DNA of 64,000 nucleotides from Macrostomum hystrix. Its lineage: Eukaryota; Platyhelminthes; Macrostomidae. Positions within the stretch are counted from its first letter, which is position 1; every line of letters starts with the position of its first letter. The stretch is from contig CATNEN010000038.1 of assembly GCA_950097015.1 (NCBI GenBank), positions 19,192,001 through 19,256,000 on the forward strand, written 5' to 3'. The notes under the pieces are model-generated. The model saw only the letters and a program-made list of their open reading frames with translations, did not search any database and was not told where the DNA came from. Of this stretch, positions 26,131-36,240 are shown piece by piece. Position numbers and translations under genes: made by a program.

Positions 26131-26908
26131 TCAGTTGAAGGGTGACACGCACTCGCACAGACCCCGTAGAGCTAGCTCGGATTCATAGATGTCGGCAAAG
26201 CTTTGATCGCCCGTTGAATCGAACAATCGTGTTCTCTCGGTTAAAGTAATTGTCTGGCTCAACGCTGTTCCACAGGCTGTCGTCCACGGCGATGCTGCAG
26301 CCGACCCAGTACCAGCCACCTCTGGGCTCAGCGCTGCCCGCAGGTTGGAAGCCGCCCAGAAACAGGTGAGTGCCCGCCAGGCTACTGGCGGCGTAGATTG
26401 ACTCCACATGGCTCATCTCGGCTGAGTCGATCACATCCGCCATGATCACCTGGCCGCTCTCGGCCTCACACTGCTGTCTGATTGGGCCCCAGAAGGCGCT
26501 GTTTGGTGTCACTTTATACTTGACGCCGCACTGGTCGTAGCCGTAGCCGGAGGGACACAGCGAGCCGGGCGCCAGTCCTGGATATTTCTTGACAAACACC
26601 GGGCCAAGCCTGGAGCAGCTGCAGTTCCTCACCGACTTGCTGCACTTGTCGAACACGAACAGCTGGCACGGACCGTCAGCCATCGTGAAGGCCTGACAGC
26701 GCGGATTCTGACTGCACTTGACGGCGCAGCCAATATCGCTTAGCACTTCAGAAGCAGTCTCCGTGAAGTTGTTCCGGATGCACAGATAGCCAATGATTGA
26801 GTTGTAGCCATTGGACAGACTGCTCAAAGCTTCAGCAGCTGCTAGCATCAGCAGCAGCAGCTTGATGCCAATGTCGAGACCAACTGTCATGAAGCTAAGC
26901 AGTCGCAT
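26131..26908 (-). CDS. Secreted PAN/C-type-lectin-like protein with a frame break
   Basis: The ORF begins at ATG 26908. An N-terminal hydrophobic leader (IKLLLLMLAAAEALS) suggests secretion. Residues about 40-105 are cysteine-rich and PAN/apple-like (CAVKCSQNPRCQAFT). A C-type-lectin-like domain follows (FWGPIRQQCEAE, HLFLGGF, GGWYWVG, EPDN). In the original frame it stops at 26183 after 241 residues, before the expected final cysteine. The -1/+1 overlapping frame (26131-26409) supplies exactly the missing end (SFADIYESEL then GLCECVS, stop 26131-26133). A single-base indel near 26215-26235, or a sequencing error, would explain this. Lectin-like domains of this type usually bind glycans or proteins outside the cell; the ligand cannot be inferred. 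Confidence 0.65.
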
Positions 26909-27869
26909 TCTAGCAGGTAAGTAAGCAGGTAGATGAGAAAAATAATAGGCACCACAGAATAAATAAGCCGCTGCTCATTAATAAGCATTTCTGTTTTTTA
27001 ACCGGCTACAATTAATGAGCGGCTCTATACTGGGCAACAGGTGAACAGTCTATTGTTTCCTGTCTGACTATTCTAATCACCCCTGCTGATGCTGTTGATA
27101 TCACAGAGTGAGCCTGCTTTGCCAACGTTGCCAATGGAATTCTATACTGATATTTCTGGTGAGACAATTATCTAAGTTTTTATGCGTGTTCAGACCCGAA
27201 AAAAACATAACCTTAGCTAGAGAGGCCTCATCAAAAATTTGTCCGTTAATTCCTACACAGTTCCAACAGCAGTTTGCAAAGTGGAGCAAAATTAGCTGAA
27301 CAAAAAATTATATAGCTCGTACTAGGCATTTACTCTCTCTGATTGTCATAAAACTGATCAATAGTATCAGTCTTCTTTAAATATAAATCAGATCGTTATT
27401 CCTTAAAAAACTTTAATAGGTACAAAGATATTTCAAAACTAAACGGTTTTTATCAGTTTAATTACTAATACATTACAAAAAGTTCAGAAATAAACGAATT
27501 AGCGTTAATAAACGACTTTGTTAATTGCGTTAAAATTAATATTTTTGTCTAATTTGCTCGTAAAACAGACAACGAACATGGAGACTCTGTGGATTTGGAA
27601 AACAGAGTTTAATCTTATGCAATAAGCAATGTAACGATTTTACTTAACGATGCATTAACAATCTAATTGAGAAGTTAACGCATTATCAAAATTCTGCTAA
27701 TACTTCAAAGATGTTCTAACTTAAAAACTAACGTAATATATTTAAACGGAGCGAAACGAAACGAAGGCTTTTTGTATGAGCGTGCTAAAGTTTGACGGCT
27801 GTGCAAAACACGAAGGCCTCATTTTCACTACCATTTGATCGCCAAATTGCAGAATGGTGACAGAGATCG
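26909..27869. other. Spacer between the lectin-like gene and the oxidase
   Basis: AT-rich, with no array, TIR pair or convincing ORF. A pyrimidine-rich stretch and CTGCTAG just upstream of ATG 26908 (minus strand) could be a splice acceptor for the lectin-like mRNA. Confidence 0.4.
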
Positions 27870-30193
27870 TCACAGAGCAGCCATGACTGGAGTCGGTTTT
27901 CTCAGCGAAGACGCCAAACCCTCCTTGGTGTCTTCCAGGAGCAATTTCACAGTGTCTCCAGCGCAGCCCCAGAACAGTGTCAAGCCTGATCCACCGTGAC
28001 CGTAGTTGTGATAGACCTGCGACAGGCGAGTTGAAGGGGCTTGGCTTGCATTTATGTACGTATGTACATGGGGTCCGAGCTCCATGGATTCCCTTAAGTT
28101 TTTCTCGCATGTACATGGGGGTCTGAGCTCCATGGATTCCCCTAAGTTTTTCGCATGTACATGGGGGTCTGAGCTCCATGGATTCCCCTAAGTTTTTCTC
28201 GCATGTACATGGGGGTCCGAGCTCCATGGATTCCCCCTAAGTTTTTTTCGCATGTACATGGGGGTCCGAGCTCAATGGATTCCCCCAGTTTTTCCCCCAT
28301 GTTCATTGAGTACGGGCTGCAAGGACTCCCCCATTTACACACATGTACGTAGGATAAAAGCTCCATGGATTCCTCATTTCTGTACAAATGTAAATACGGT
28401 CCAATAATATTGGCGAAAACAATCCCAGAACTAACCGTGCAGTTGTGCCGCACCTCCCTCTCCAGACGTATCGCTTCCCGTCCCGGACGCAAGCCGACAC
28501 CGTCCTGCACTATTGGCGCCGACGCCAGCGACGGCCAGAGGCTAGAGACTCGGCGCAGAATGTCCACCTTGTCCTCCGGCGACACCTCCGTGCTCCAGTT
28601 GCCCACCTGAGAGGTGCCACCCAGGACCACCGTGTCCGAGCTAAAATGGCCAAGTTTTTGTGGAACATCTGCCTGCATGTCCGTCAGTTCTGCTGCCTGC
28701 CCATCTCTCATGTCGCACTCACTTAGGCAGGCAGTAGGTCCCAGTCTGGCTATCCATCAGCCAGAAGTTCATCCAAGGCGCTCGCACTCGATGCACCTGG
28801 CCTCTGATTGGGTACATTTTGTCATCGCCGCAGAGCGCCTTGGCGCCCAATCCGGTGCAGTTGACAATGTGCGCGAAGCCGCGAGCCACCAGTGGCTCGA
28901 AGGACGTTAAGCGACAGTTTGAGACTAGGCGACCACCGAGCTTCTGGAATCTGATTTTTTCATATACTCCGGAACATTACAAGTTCTCCTGAACTTTATA
29001 AGTACTCCTGAACTTTATAAGTACTCCTGAGCTTTATAAGTACTCCTGAACTTTATAAGTACTCCTGAAATTTTTAAGTACTCCTGAGCTTTATAAGTAC
29101 TTCTGAACTTTATAAGTACTCCTGAACTTTATAAGTACTTCTGAAATTTTTATAATATCCTGAACATTTCGCAGCATTTGTATTATCATTATGGGTTGAG
29201 TCTCATTTCTTTTTTTTTAAACTTCAGAACTTTATTGGTAAGCAAAAAACTTTTAAAAGTACACGGAAGCAACTAAATCTACTTACTTATCCAGTAGAAA
29301 TGGCAGCAACTTTCTTCCCTCGGCCATGATTGACACATAAAAGTAGCCGCTTTTTATCTCAGCCGGAAACATGGACAATTCCGTCGGCGACATGGTGCGA
29401 AATCCCACTGGAATGTGAGACCAACTGATAACCTGCAGTTTTTTTTAAGGAAAGATATCGATTGAAGTTATTTGAAGCCGGATTAAAAACTAAACTGTTT
29501 TATTTTTACTCACAGGAATCTGTTCAGACCTGTACAGAGTGTAGCCAGGCGTGTAGTGCACTCCATTGTCGTTGGGCGTTGGATTATTGGTCACGATTGA
29601 CTTCAGAAATGCATAGGTTTCCCCTGCCCATGAGCTGGAAAGTACATGTGGTAAACGAGAAATAAAGCACGAATATCTCATTAGCGTAGGCTGGCATCTT
29701 CAGGCTCGCACGCCACCCAGACACAATGTTCCCTGTGTTAGACACAATGTTCCCTGTGTTAGCAACAATGTTCCCTGTGTTAGACACAATGTTCCCTGTG
29801 TTAGACACAATGTTCCCTGTGTTAGCAACAATGTTCCCTGTGTTAGACACAATGTTTCCTGTGTTAAACACAATGTTCCCTGTGTTAGCAAAAATGTTTC
29901 CTGTGTTAGCAAAAATGTTCCCTGGGTTAGACGCAATGTTCTCTGTGTTAAACACAATGTTTCCTATGCTAGGCTCACTCGCTGAGCTGGCTCGGAGTCT
30001 TGCTGAGATATACGGGTGTCCAGAATCCCGCTGCCACATCGCCGGTGGTGTTTGGCGTCAGCTGGTCGGTAAAGATAGTCAGTTCAACGCCGGGCATGGC
30101 TTCGATGATCCGGATGGCACTGGCGATGCCGATGATTCCACCTCCGACAACTGCCACCTTCAGCTGCTGCTGCTGCTGCTGCTGACCTGCCAT
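27870..30193 (-). CDS. D-amino-acid / D-aspartate oxidase (FAD enzyme)
   Basis: It oxidatively deaminates D-amino acids to 2-oxo acids, ammonia and H2O2, usually in peroxisomes. Six minus-strand exons join in phase: 30193-29979, 29634-29514, 29432-29287, 28950-28723, 28640-28436 and 28016-27870, giving 353 residues (human DDO has 341). Seen: the N-terminal Rossmann FAD motif VAVVGGGIIGIASA; DVAAG; NCTGLGA; YPIRGQV; the active-site Tyr region TYCLP; GGTSQVGNW; the substrate-carboxylate Arg region VGLRPGR; and the C-terminal HNYGHGGSGLT. The exon 4 acceptor at 28951 was chosen because alternatives hit a stop. Sequence alone does not separate DAO from DDO. The C-terminus (VMAAL) is not an obvious PTS1 peroxisome signal, which is unusual. 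Exon 1 starts with a CAG-encoded Gln tract. Confidence 0.92.
28055..28330. repeat. Minisatellite, about 48-bp unit
   Basis: Five to six units containing CATGTACATGGGGGTCTGAG followed by CTCCATGGATTCCCCTAAG, in DAO/DDO intron 5. Degenerate relatives extend to about 28385. Confidence 0.9.
28985..29150. repeat. Minisatellite, 19-bp unit
   Basis: About nine units of TACTCCTGAACTTTATAAG in DAO/DDO intron 3, starting about 30 bp from the 3' splice site. Confidence 0.9.
29727..29965. repeat. Minisatellite, 21-bp unit
   Basis: About 11 units of GTTAGACACAATGTTCCCTG(T), with a GTTAGCAACAATG variant at every third or so unit. It fills DAO/DDO intron 1 to within about 12 bp of the 5' splice site (29978). 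Confidence 0.95.
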
Positions 30194-30670
30194 TGACCTA
30201 GTTTATTTTTTGGCTCCTAATATTTAATTGAGCGTCTGTCAGGCTTGAAAATGTCACACCCTGTCACGCACAAAGGTGCCGCAGTCTAATTTATTGCAGC
30301 AGTCTAAGCATTGACTTTATCCGGTTTAAACCGGTTTTGCATTCAATCGAAAGTGGCTTACATTAAAGTCCAGCTATTTACCTGTTCTGCGATAAGAAAT
30401 TAAAATCTGTTAAGCAATTGGTAAAGTCAAGCCAAGTCTACAATCTGGCAAGACCTTCAAAGCTTAGTTCAGTCGTGTATTATATTTTTATCTAACTAAT
30501 AAAAGTCAATCTGTGGTTTTTAATTTAAGCCTGCTTGCATTAATAAATAGTTTGTGCATTGCTCATTAATCAGAAACAATCAGTTTCAGAGAAATGCGAG
30601 CATTGGTAAAGATTAAACAGGTTTCTATAGGATATGGTTGAACGCATATGAATAGAAAACTATAGTTTAA
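30194..30670. other. Spacer upstream of the oxidase gene
   Basis: AT-rich. Presumed promoter and 5' UTR of the minus-strand oxidase; no motif can be assigned. Confidence 0.35.
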
Positions 30671-30674
30671 CAAT

Positions 30675-31033
30675 AGAAAGACCACGGTATATTCCCTTGG
30701 GGAAGACCACGGTATATTCCCTTGGGGAAGACCACGGTATATTCCCTTGGGGAAGACCACGGTATATTCCCTTGGGGAAGACCACGGTATATTCCCTTGG
30801 GGAAGACCACGGTATATTCCCTTGGGGAAAGACCACGGTATATTCCCTTGGGGAAGACCACGGTATATTCCCTTGGGGAAGACCACGGTATATTCCCTTG
30901 GGGAAGACCACGGTATATTCCCTTGGGGAAGACCACGGTATATTCCCTTGGGGAAGACCACGGTATATTCCCTTGGGGAAGACCACGGTATATTCCCTTG
31001 GGGAAGACCACGGTATATTCCCTTGAGAAAGAC
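30675..31033. repeat. Minisatellite, 25-bp unit, left part
   Basis: About 14 very uniform units containing GAAGACCACGGTATATTCCC(TTGGG). The array is split by the MITE at 31034-31639 and resumes at 31640-31735. One-base length variants (GGGGAAAGACC) are scattered. The unit is shorter than 27 bp and palindrome-free. Confidence 0.95.
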
Positions 31034-31639
31034 CAGTGGCGGATCCAGGGGGGGGGGCGGGGGGGGCGGCCGCCCCCCCACTTTCGCCGTGGCTGGACTT
31101 GCATGGAAGGGAGATATTTTAATTTTGGGCTCCTCAACCCACAAAGTCCAAGTTCTTCATTATATTTCCATTGCTTCTATGGTCTGTCTGCTTTTCCTTG
31201 GAATGGAATTGCATCCCATGGAACATTGTCGGTTCGGTTTTATTTATTTCTAGCCAAACCAAACGATTGCTTATTCGCGTCTCACTGCAACACGTACATT
31301 CTATTCAAATTTCAAATTAAAATATTATAGTGTTGGTCTTCTCACATTGTCATTGACTTTCTTTTAAATGAAGCCTTGATAACTCACTAAATATAATTGT
31401 CAATATTGGCCAAAACGGGTTAGTTCTTCCCGAGACCCGAGCCAACTTCTACTACTACCCTCATGTGTCAGAGTCATTTGCACCACTCTAGGCATTAAAA
31501 TGTATGCAAAAATTGATATATCCTCTCAAGATCTTGTATTGAGCATAGATGAAAGATAGATGGATTGGGATTACTTAGTTTCTAGTTTCTGTACTCGCAT
31601 ATCCGCCACCCCACTTAAGAAATCCTGGATCCGCCACTG
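31034..31639. mobile_element. hAT-type non-autonomous transposon (MITE)
   Basis: A 606-bp insert has terminal inverted repeats CAGTGGCGGATCCAGG and CCTGGATCCGCCACTG. An exact 8-bp target duplication AGAAAGAC sits at 31026-31033 and 31640-31647. The 8-bp duplication and CAGTGGCGGATCC ends are typical of hAT superfamily elements. A G-tract (ggggggggg) follows the left end. No transposase ORF is present, so it would depend on an enzyme from elsewhere. It interrupts the 25-bp minisatellite, which therefore predates it. Confidence 0.9.
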
Positions 31640-31735
31640 AGAAAGACCACGGTATATTCCCTTGAGAAAGACCACGGTATATTCCCTTGGGGAAAGACCA
31701 CGGTATATTCCCTTGAGGAAGACCACAGGGTATTT
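31640..31735. repeat. Minisatellite, 25-bp unit, right part
   Basis: Three to four units continuing the 30675-31033 array after the MITE; more diverged at the outer edge (GAAGACCACAGGGTA). Confidence 0.9.
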
Positions 31736-32810
31736 CAAAAACCCCCTGCCGATTTCACAAAAGCTCGCAAATTGCCACCAAACACCCCAACAAGCGTTGA
31801 ATCGAGAAACAATGCCGAGGTTTTTGTGATTCTGGAAGTTGTTTAATCAGATGGAGCGGAAAGTTTGAGCCCGTGTTCTGGATTTTCATGGTTATTGGTT
31901 GAATATTTTGGAGATACAGAAAAAGAAAAAAGTGGGTATTGAAACGCCCGTCGTCTCTCTAAGAAAGGAAGTTTCTAAGAAAAAAAACACTTCAGACGAT
32001 AGAATTCCTGAAAATCAGTTTTGAGATCTTGGGAATATGTACTACATAACTGTAGAATTCATAATTACATTAAAATTGTAATCACACGTGTCTGTCTCCT
32101 TCAAAACAAACAAGGACGTCAAGGATCCAATATTGATTACATGAGCCACTTGAGTTGGCTTCAACAACAACTACGATGAAATTGAATTGAGTCGATTGTT
32201 AGCTATATTGAAAAAAAAATTATTTTCACCCATACGCCTTCTGACAGAATCAGCGAAAAAAATCTTATAAAATGAGGTAGAGATGAGGAAGACTACAGCT
32301 TACCTTCTCCCCCCTCCCCTCGACCCAGTTTCAGTTCATTGTTAATTGAGACCTTCTATATTAGCCTGCCTGAGCACTGAAGCCTGTACTCAACGCTTCC
32401 TGGCGTTAAAAAAACTGCTAGCAATTGCCACAGAGCACAATCGGCCAATCAGGGCAGGCTTATGGATTTCTGACAGTGAAGAATGGTAGGAATTGTAAGC
32501 GCGACAGGATGACTGGGGATTAAGCTGGCCTGGCTTCGCTTGTTCGACTATGAAAGAAAACGGTGGTCCCGTGTCAAAGAATATAAAAAGTTGGGCTTTG
32601 AACAGCGTGTTGAAACGAGAGGATTTTGGATAGGGATTTAAGGACACCGGCTAAGCAGCCTAGCAATCTGTTTTTTTTAAATATGGTCGCAAAGAAATCT
32701 GATTTTAATCAGATCGAAATGCTTCAAGAAGTGAAACACGTCACAACTAGGTACGGTACTTGAACATATGTGATTGCTCTGTCTTGTTTTATACAACTAT
32801 TTCTTAGGAT
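31736..32810. other. Spacer without recognisable gene
   Basis: I see no convincing ORF, array or terminal repeats. An 85-codon minus ORF at 32390-32647 has no domain-like features. Confidence 0.35.
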
Positions 32811-32814
32811 TTAG

Positions 32815-33290
32815 ATGGTAGTAGGTTAGATAGGAGAGCAGAAAGGTAGATAGGAGCGAGGAATGGTAGATAGGAGAGAGGAAAGGTAGATGGGAGAGCG
32901 GAAAGGTAGATAGGAGAGAGGAAAGGTAGATGGGAGAGCGGAAAGGTAGATGGGAGAGAGGAATGGCAGATAGAAGAGAGGAATAGTAGATAGGAGAGAG
33001 GAATAGTAGATAGGAGAGAGAAAGGTAGATAGGAGAGAGTAAAGGTAGATGGGAGAGCGGAAAGGTAGATGGGAGAGCGGAAAGGTAGATGGGAGAGCGG
33101 AAAGGTAGATGGGAGAGCGGAAAGGTAGATGGGAGAGCGGAAAGGTAGATGGGAGAGCGGAAAGGTAGATGGGAGAGAGGAATGGCAGATAGCAGAGAGG
33201 AATAGTAGATAGGAGAGAGGAATAGTAGATAGGAGAGGGGAAAGGTAGATAGGTAAGAGGAAAGTTTGATAGGAGAGTTGAAAGGTTTAA
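32815..33290. repeat. Minisatellite, 20-bp unit
   Basis: About 23 units of GGTAGATGGGAGAGCGGAAA, with TAGGAGAGAGG variants. A variant block (ATGGCAGATAG then AATAGTAGATAGG) occurs twice, near 32960-33020 and 33180-33240, showing a duplicated segment. Confidence 0.95.
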
Positions 33291-33453
33291 GGGAGAGAGG
33301 AGGGAGGAGAGAAGCTAGATGTGCAAGCAAAGGCACAGCCGATGCTCATGCTACTGCCGTAGAAAGAAGCCTGTGTACTGCAATTCAGTCCGTGGACTGG
33401 GGACACAAACTACTTATTGCGTAGAGGTCCCAATCAGGCCACTGTCCTTACAG

Positions 33454-34419
33454 ACTAACCACTGCAAATAGAAGCTGTCCAGACTGTCTGCTAACTTCGC
33501 TTATTAAGCCGAGTCGGGGTGCTCAAGAAAGCCTTCAGCAGCAGCAGCAGCAGCAGCAGCAGAAGTTTACAGACTATAATCCAAGTCAGGGCCTTCACAC
33601 GGGTCTAGTTCTCCTAGCAGGCCTGCTAGCGTGTACCCTGTACCTGGTCTACCGGGCCCACTGTCGTCCACGCTCTGAGAGACTGCTGGACGCGGCTGTG
33701 GCCCGTTCGAGGATAAACTCGAGCGCGCTGCTACCGCAGCATCTCGTCAGCAGTTTTTCGTATCGACGACAGTCCAGTATGGCCCCGGCGACTGTACAAC
33801 TGCCGCAGCAGATGCAGCCAAGGTGTGCCAGTACAGGTAGCTGGGTACGACTGCAGTTGCCACCCAGTCAGAGAGTTCAGGCTGAACGACTATGCAGATC
33901 TAATCTTAATCTGGTGAGCACAAATTTTGAAGAGCATCAGCAACAGAAGCAGGCCCTGTCAAAGCCGTCCAATTTGCCTCTATCTCAGGTAAATTCCTAA
34001 TTTCTTCTTTTGATAAAGTTTACTTTTTAAGTTTCAAGTGGCGCCTCTTCATTCCGTCCTGACACCTCCTTGTTCTCTCTTGACACCTCTTTTTTCTCTT
34101 TTGACACCTCTTCATTAACGCCCTGACACATTTTTCATCATTGACAGCTTTTTATTAACTCTACGAAATTAATTTGTTCCGCAATGTCTCTCTGTACTGA
34201 ACTTGTGTTAATTTCCCCGAAATATTAATGCCACTGATTCATACTCAGAAATCTGTCACGGAAGACCACATAACTATGCAGATTCAAGTCAAAACCGGGA
34301 GCAGACACCGCAGCCTAGACCTAAAGCCGGTTGCTGAAGAATATAACTCTGGAAAGCAGTTAGTTGCTATGCGAATTTTAGGAACAGATGATAGAGCGCT
34401 GCATAAATGGCAAATATAA
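33454..34419 (+). CDS. Unrecognised single-pass membrane protein (3' exons)
   Basis: Two exons join in phase 0: about 33454-33988 (acceptor CCTTACAG, donor CTCAG|GTAAAT) and 34249-34419 (acceptor ATACTCAG, stop TAA/TAG region at 34417-34419). A CAG tract encodes Gln repeats and is followed by one hydrophobic segment (HTGLVLLAGLLACTLYLVY), then a basic region and a Gln/Ser-rich cytoplasmic-like part. The second exon encodes a compact polar domain (HITMQIQVKTGSRHRSLDL). No family is recognised. The true first exon and start codon are not visible: the same frame has a TAG at 33422. It could be the end of a receptor or adaptor, or a lineage-specific protein. Confidence 0.5.
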
Positions 34420-34552
34420 GAGTTTTTTATTCTACATATCTTCATGAAGCAACTCAATACTTATAAACGAGAAATTACTGCAAGCCTACATCACCCATAT
34501 AACTAATGCATTTACTAAAGAAACCCTTATTATCTAAAATAATTCCCATCTC

Positions 34553-34825
34553 TCCCATAGAATCCCTACATCTCCCATAGAATCCCTACATCTCCCATAG
34601 AATCCCTACATCTCCCATTGAATCCCTACATCTCCCATAGAATCCCTATATCTCCCATAGAATCCCTATATCTCCCATAGAATCCCTACATCTCACATAG
34701 AATCCCTACATCTCACATAGAATCCGTACTTCTCCCATAGAATGCCTACATCTCCCATTAAATTCCTACCTCTTCCATAGATTCCCTACATCTTCCATTG
34801 ATTCCCTACATCTCACATAGAATCC
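34553..34825. repeat. Minisatellite, 20-bp unit
   Basis: About 13 units of AATCCCTACATCTCCCATAG, more variable toward the right end. It lies just downstream of the + strand membrane-protein gene. Confidence 0.95.
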
Positions 34826-36240
34826 TAACAATTTTTATACCAATGGTTAGTCAATGGATTACAATCTTTATTACAAAGTTTTGTACATTTTACAAGGATA
34901 TATAAATACAGTTATAACTTTCCTGATTGCCAGCAATCCAAAAGTACAATCAGCAGTCTTTTTCATTCTTCGGTTTCTGTTAACCCTCTCTTATTTATTT
35001 TTTTACACAAAACAGAAAGGTCATTCTACAGTCCTCCTATTTCCGGCAGATAAGAAAAGCTAGTCCCATACAATCTTTTGATGCTATAGACAAGCTGTAA
35101 CGTGTTATCTCTATGCTATCGAAGCGCATCAAATGGAGAAAATCTAGCATTTCACTTGGAACTACAATGATTGGCAACCAATCAGTATGTATTTAGAAAC
35201 AATGAATTCCGAGTGCAGTTGCAGAAAAACTCCCCTTTTTGCTTTACTAATTTGTACTTCTCAATAGGCGAGGGCAGCGGTTGCAACAACAGAATAAATA
35301 TTCTTCTTCTGAATGTAATAAGTGCGCCTAGAATAAAGTAAGATTGAAGGATCAAATTAGGAAAGAGTGCAAAGGCAGAACAAAGACGTGTCAAAATGAG
35401 ACAAAGAGATGTCAAGACAGAACAAAGAAGTTTCAGGAGAGAACAAAATAAAAGTTAATAATAAAAATAATAGTTGATAATAATTGCAGGAGGGTTGCAG
35501 GCAATGGCACATCATTTAATCACCAAGCGAGGAGGACAATTCTGCCCATTTCGCTGACTCCTGAGCACACACGCACACAGACACCGTACGCAGGCACACG
35601 CTCACACAGGTGTGTACATCTGCCCTGACTTTCTCATCGTCAGGCAGTGTACACTCTCACTGCATGTGCCTTGGAGGTTGGCCCTCAAGGGCGTAACTTG
35701 CACGACCAGTCCCAAATGAATTTGGCATCGCAGCGGAATCGAACTTATTGACCCTGGTGCGAGAGACAGACGAGTTAACCGCTCTGCCACCGACCCGACG
35801 AGACAACAAAGTGGTATCACGATAACAAAGAAGTGTCGAAAGTTTAAACTCTTTCATAAAGTAAAATTTATATAGCCAAAAGGTGCAATTGGCTTCATAT
35901 AAAAGCTTTCGTGGTATTAGAAATTTTATTAGTGTTTAAAAAGCGTAGCTTAATTAGATGCGAAATTAGACCACAGATGCGAATACGAAATTACAAGGAA
36001 AGTTGCAGATTTGAAAAACTGTTGATGAAAAATGTAAAAAAAGCGTGATCAGCTAGGGAAGACTGTAATAAAAAGTACAATTAATTGACACTAAATCAAT
36101 GCAGTTGAGTACAAAAACTTTCAAAAGAATAAATAATGCACTTTTCGGAGCAGAGTAAATACCAGAGAAAAAGGCGTTAATTTTATAAGATCCCAACACC
36201 AAATAAACTAATTTCGTAACTCTTTTCACAAACAGTTTGA
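34826..36240. other. Intergenic spacer with one SINE
   Basis: Contains the SINE at 35484-35797 and otherwise AT-rich sequence. Short ORFs on both strands are not convincing. Confidence 0.4.
35484..35797 (-). mobile_element. tRNA-derived SINE copy (family 1)
   Basis: On the minus strand: GTCGGTGGCAGAGCGGTTAA (box A region), then box-B-like AAGTTCGATTCCGC, then the shared SINE body ending in an AT-rich tail near 35470. It has a small internal deletion around 35700-35710 relative to the 45697 copy. Confidence 0.8.

Noticed and set aside
30566-31330. Overlapping 100-200-codon ORFs (GNIPWSSPREYTVVF; GKTTVYSLGEDHG)
   Set aside because: These are translations of the 25-bp minisatellite flanking the hAT MITE; all six frames are similarly open.
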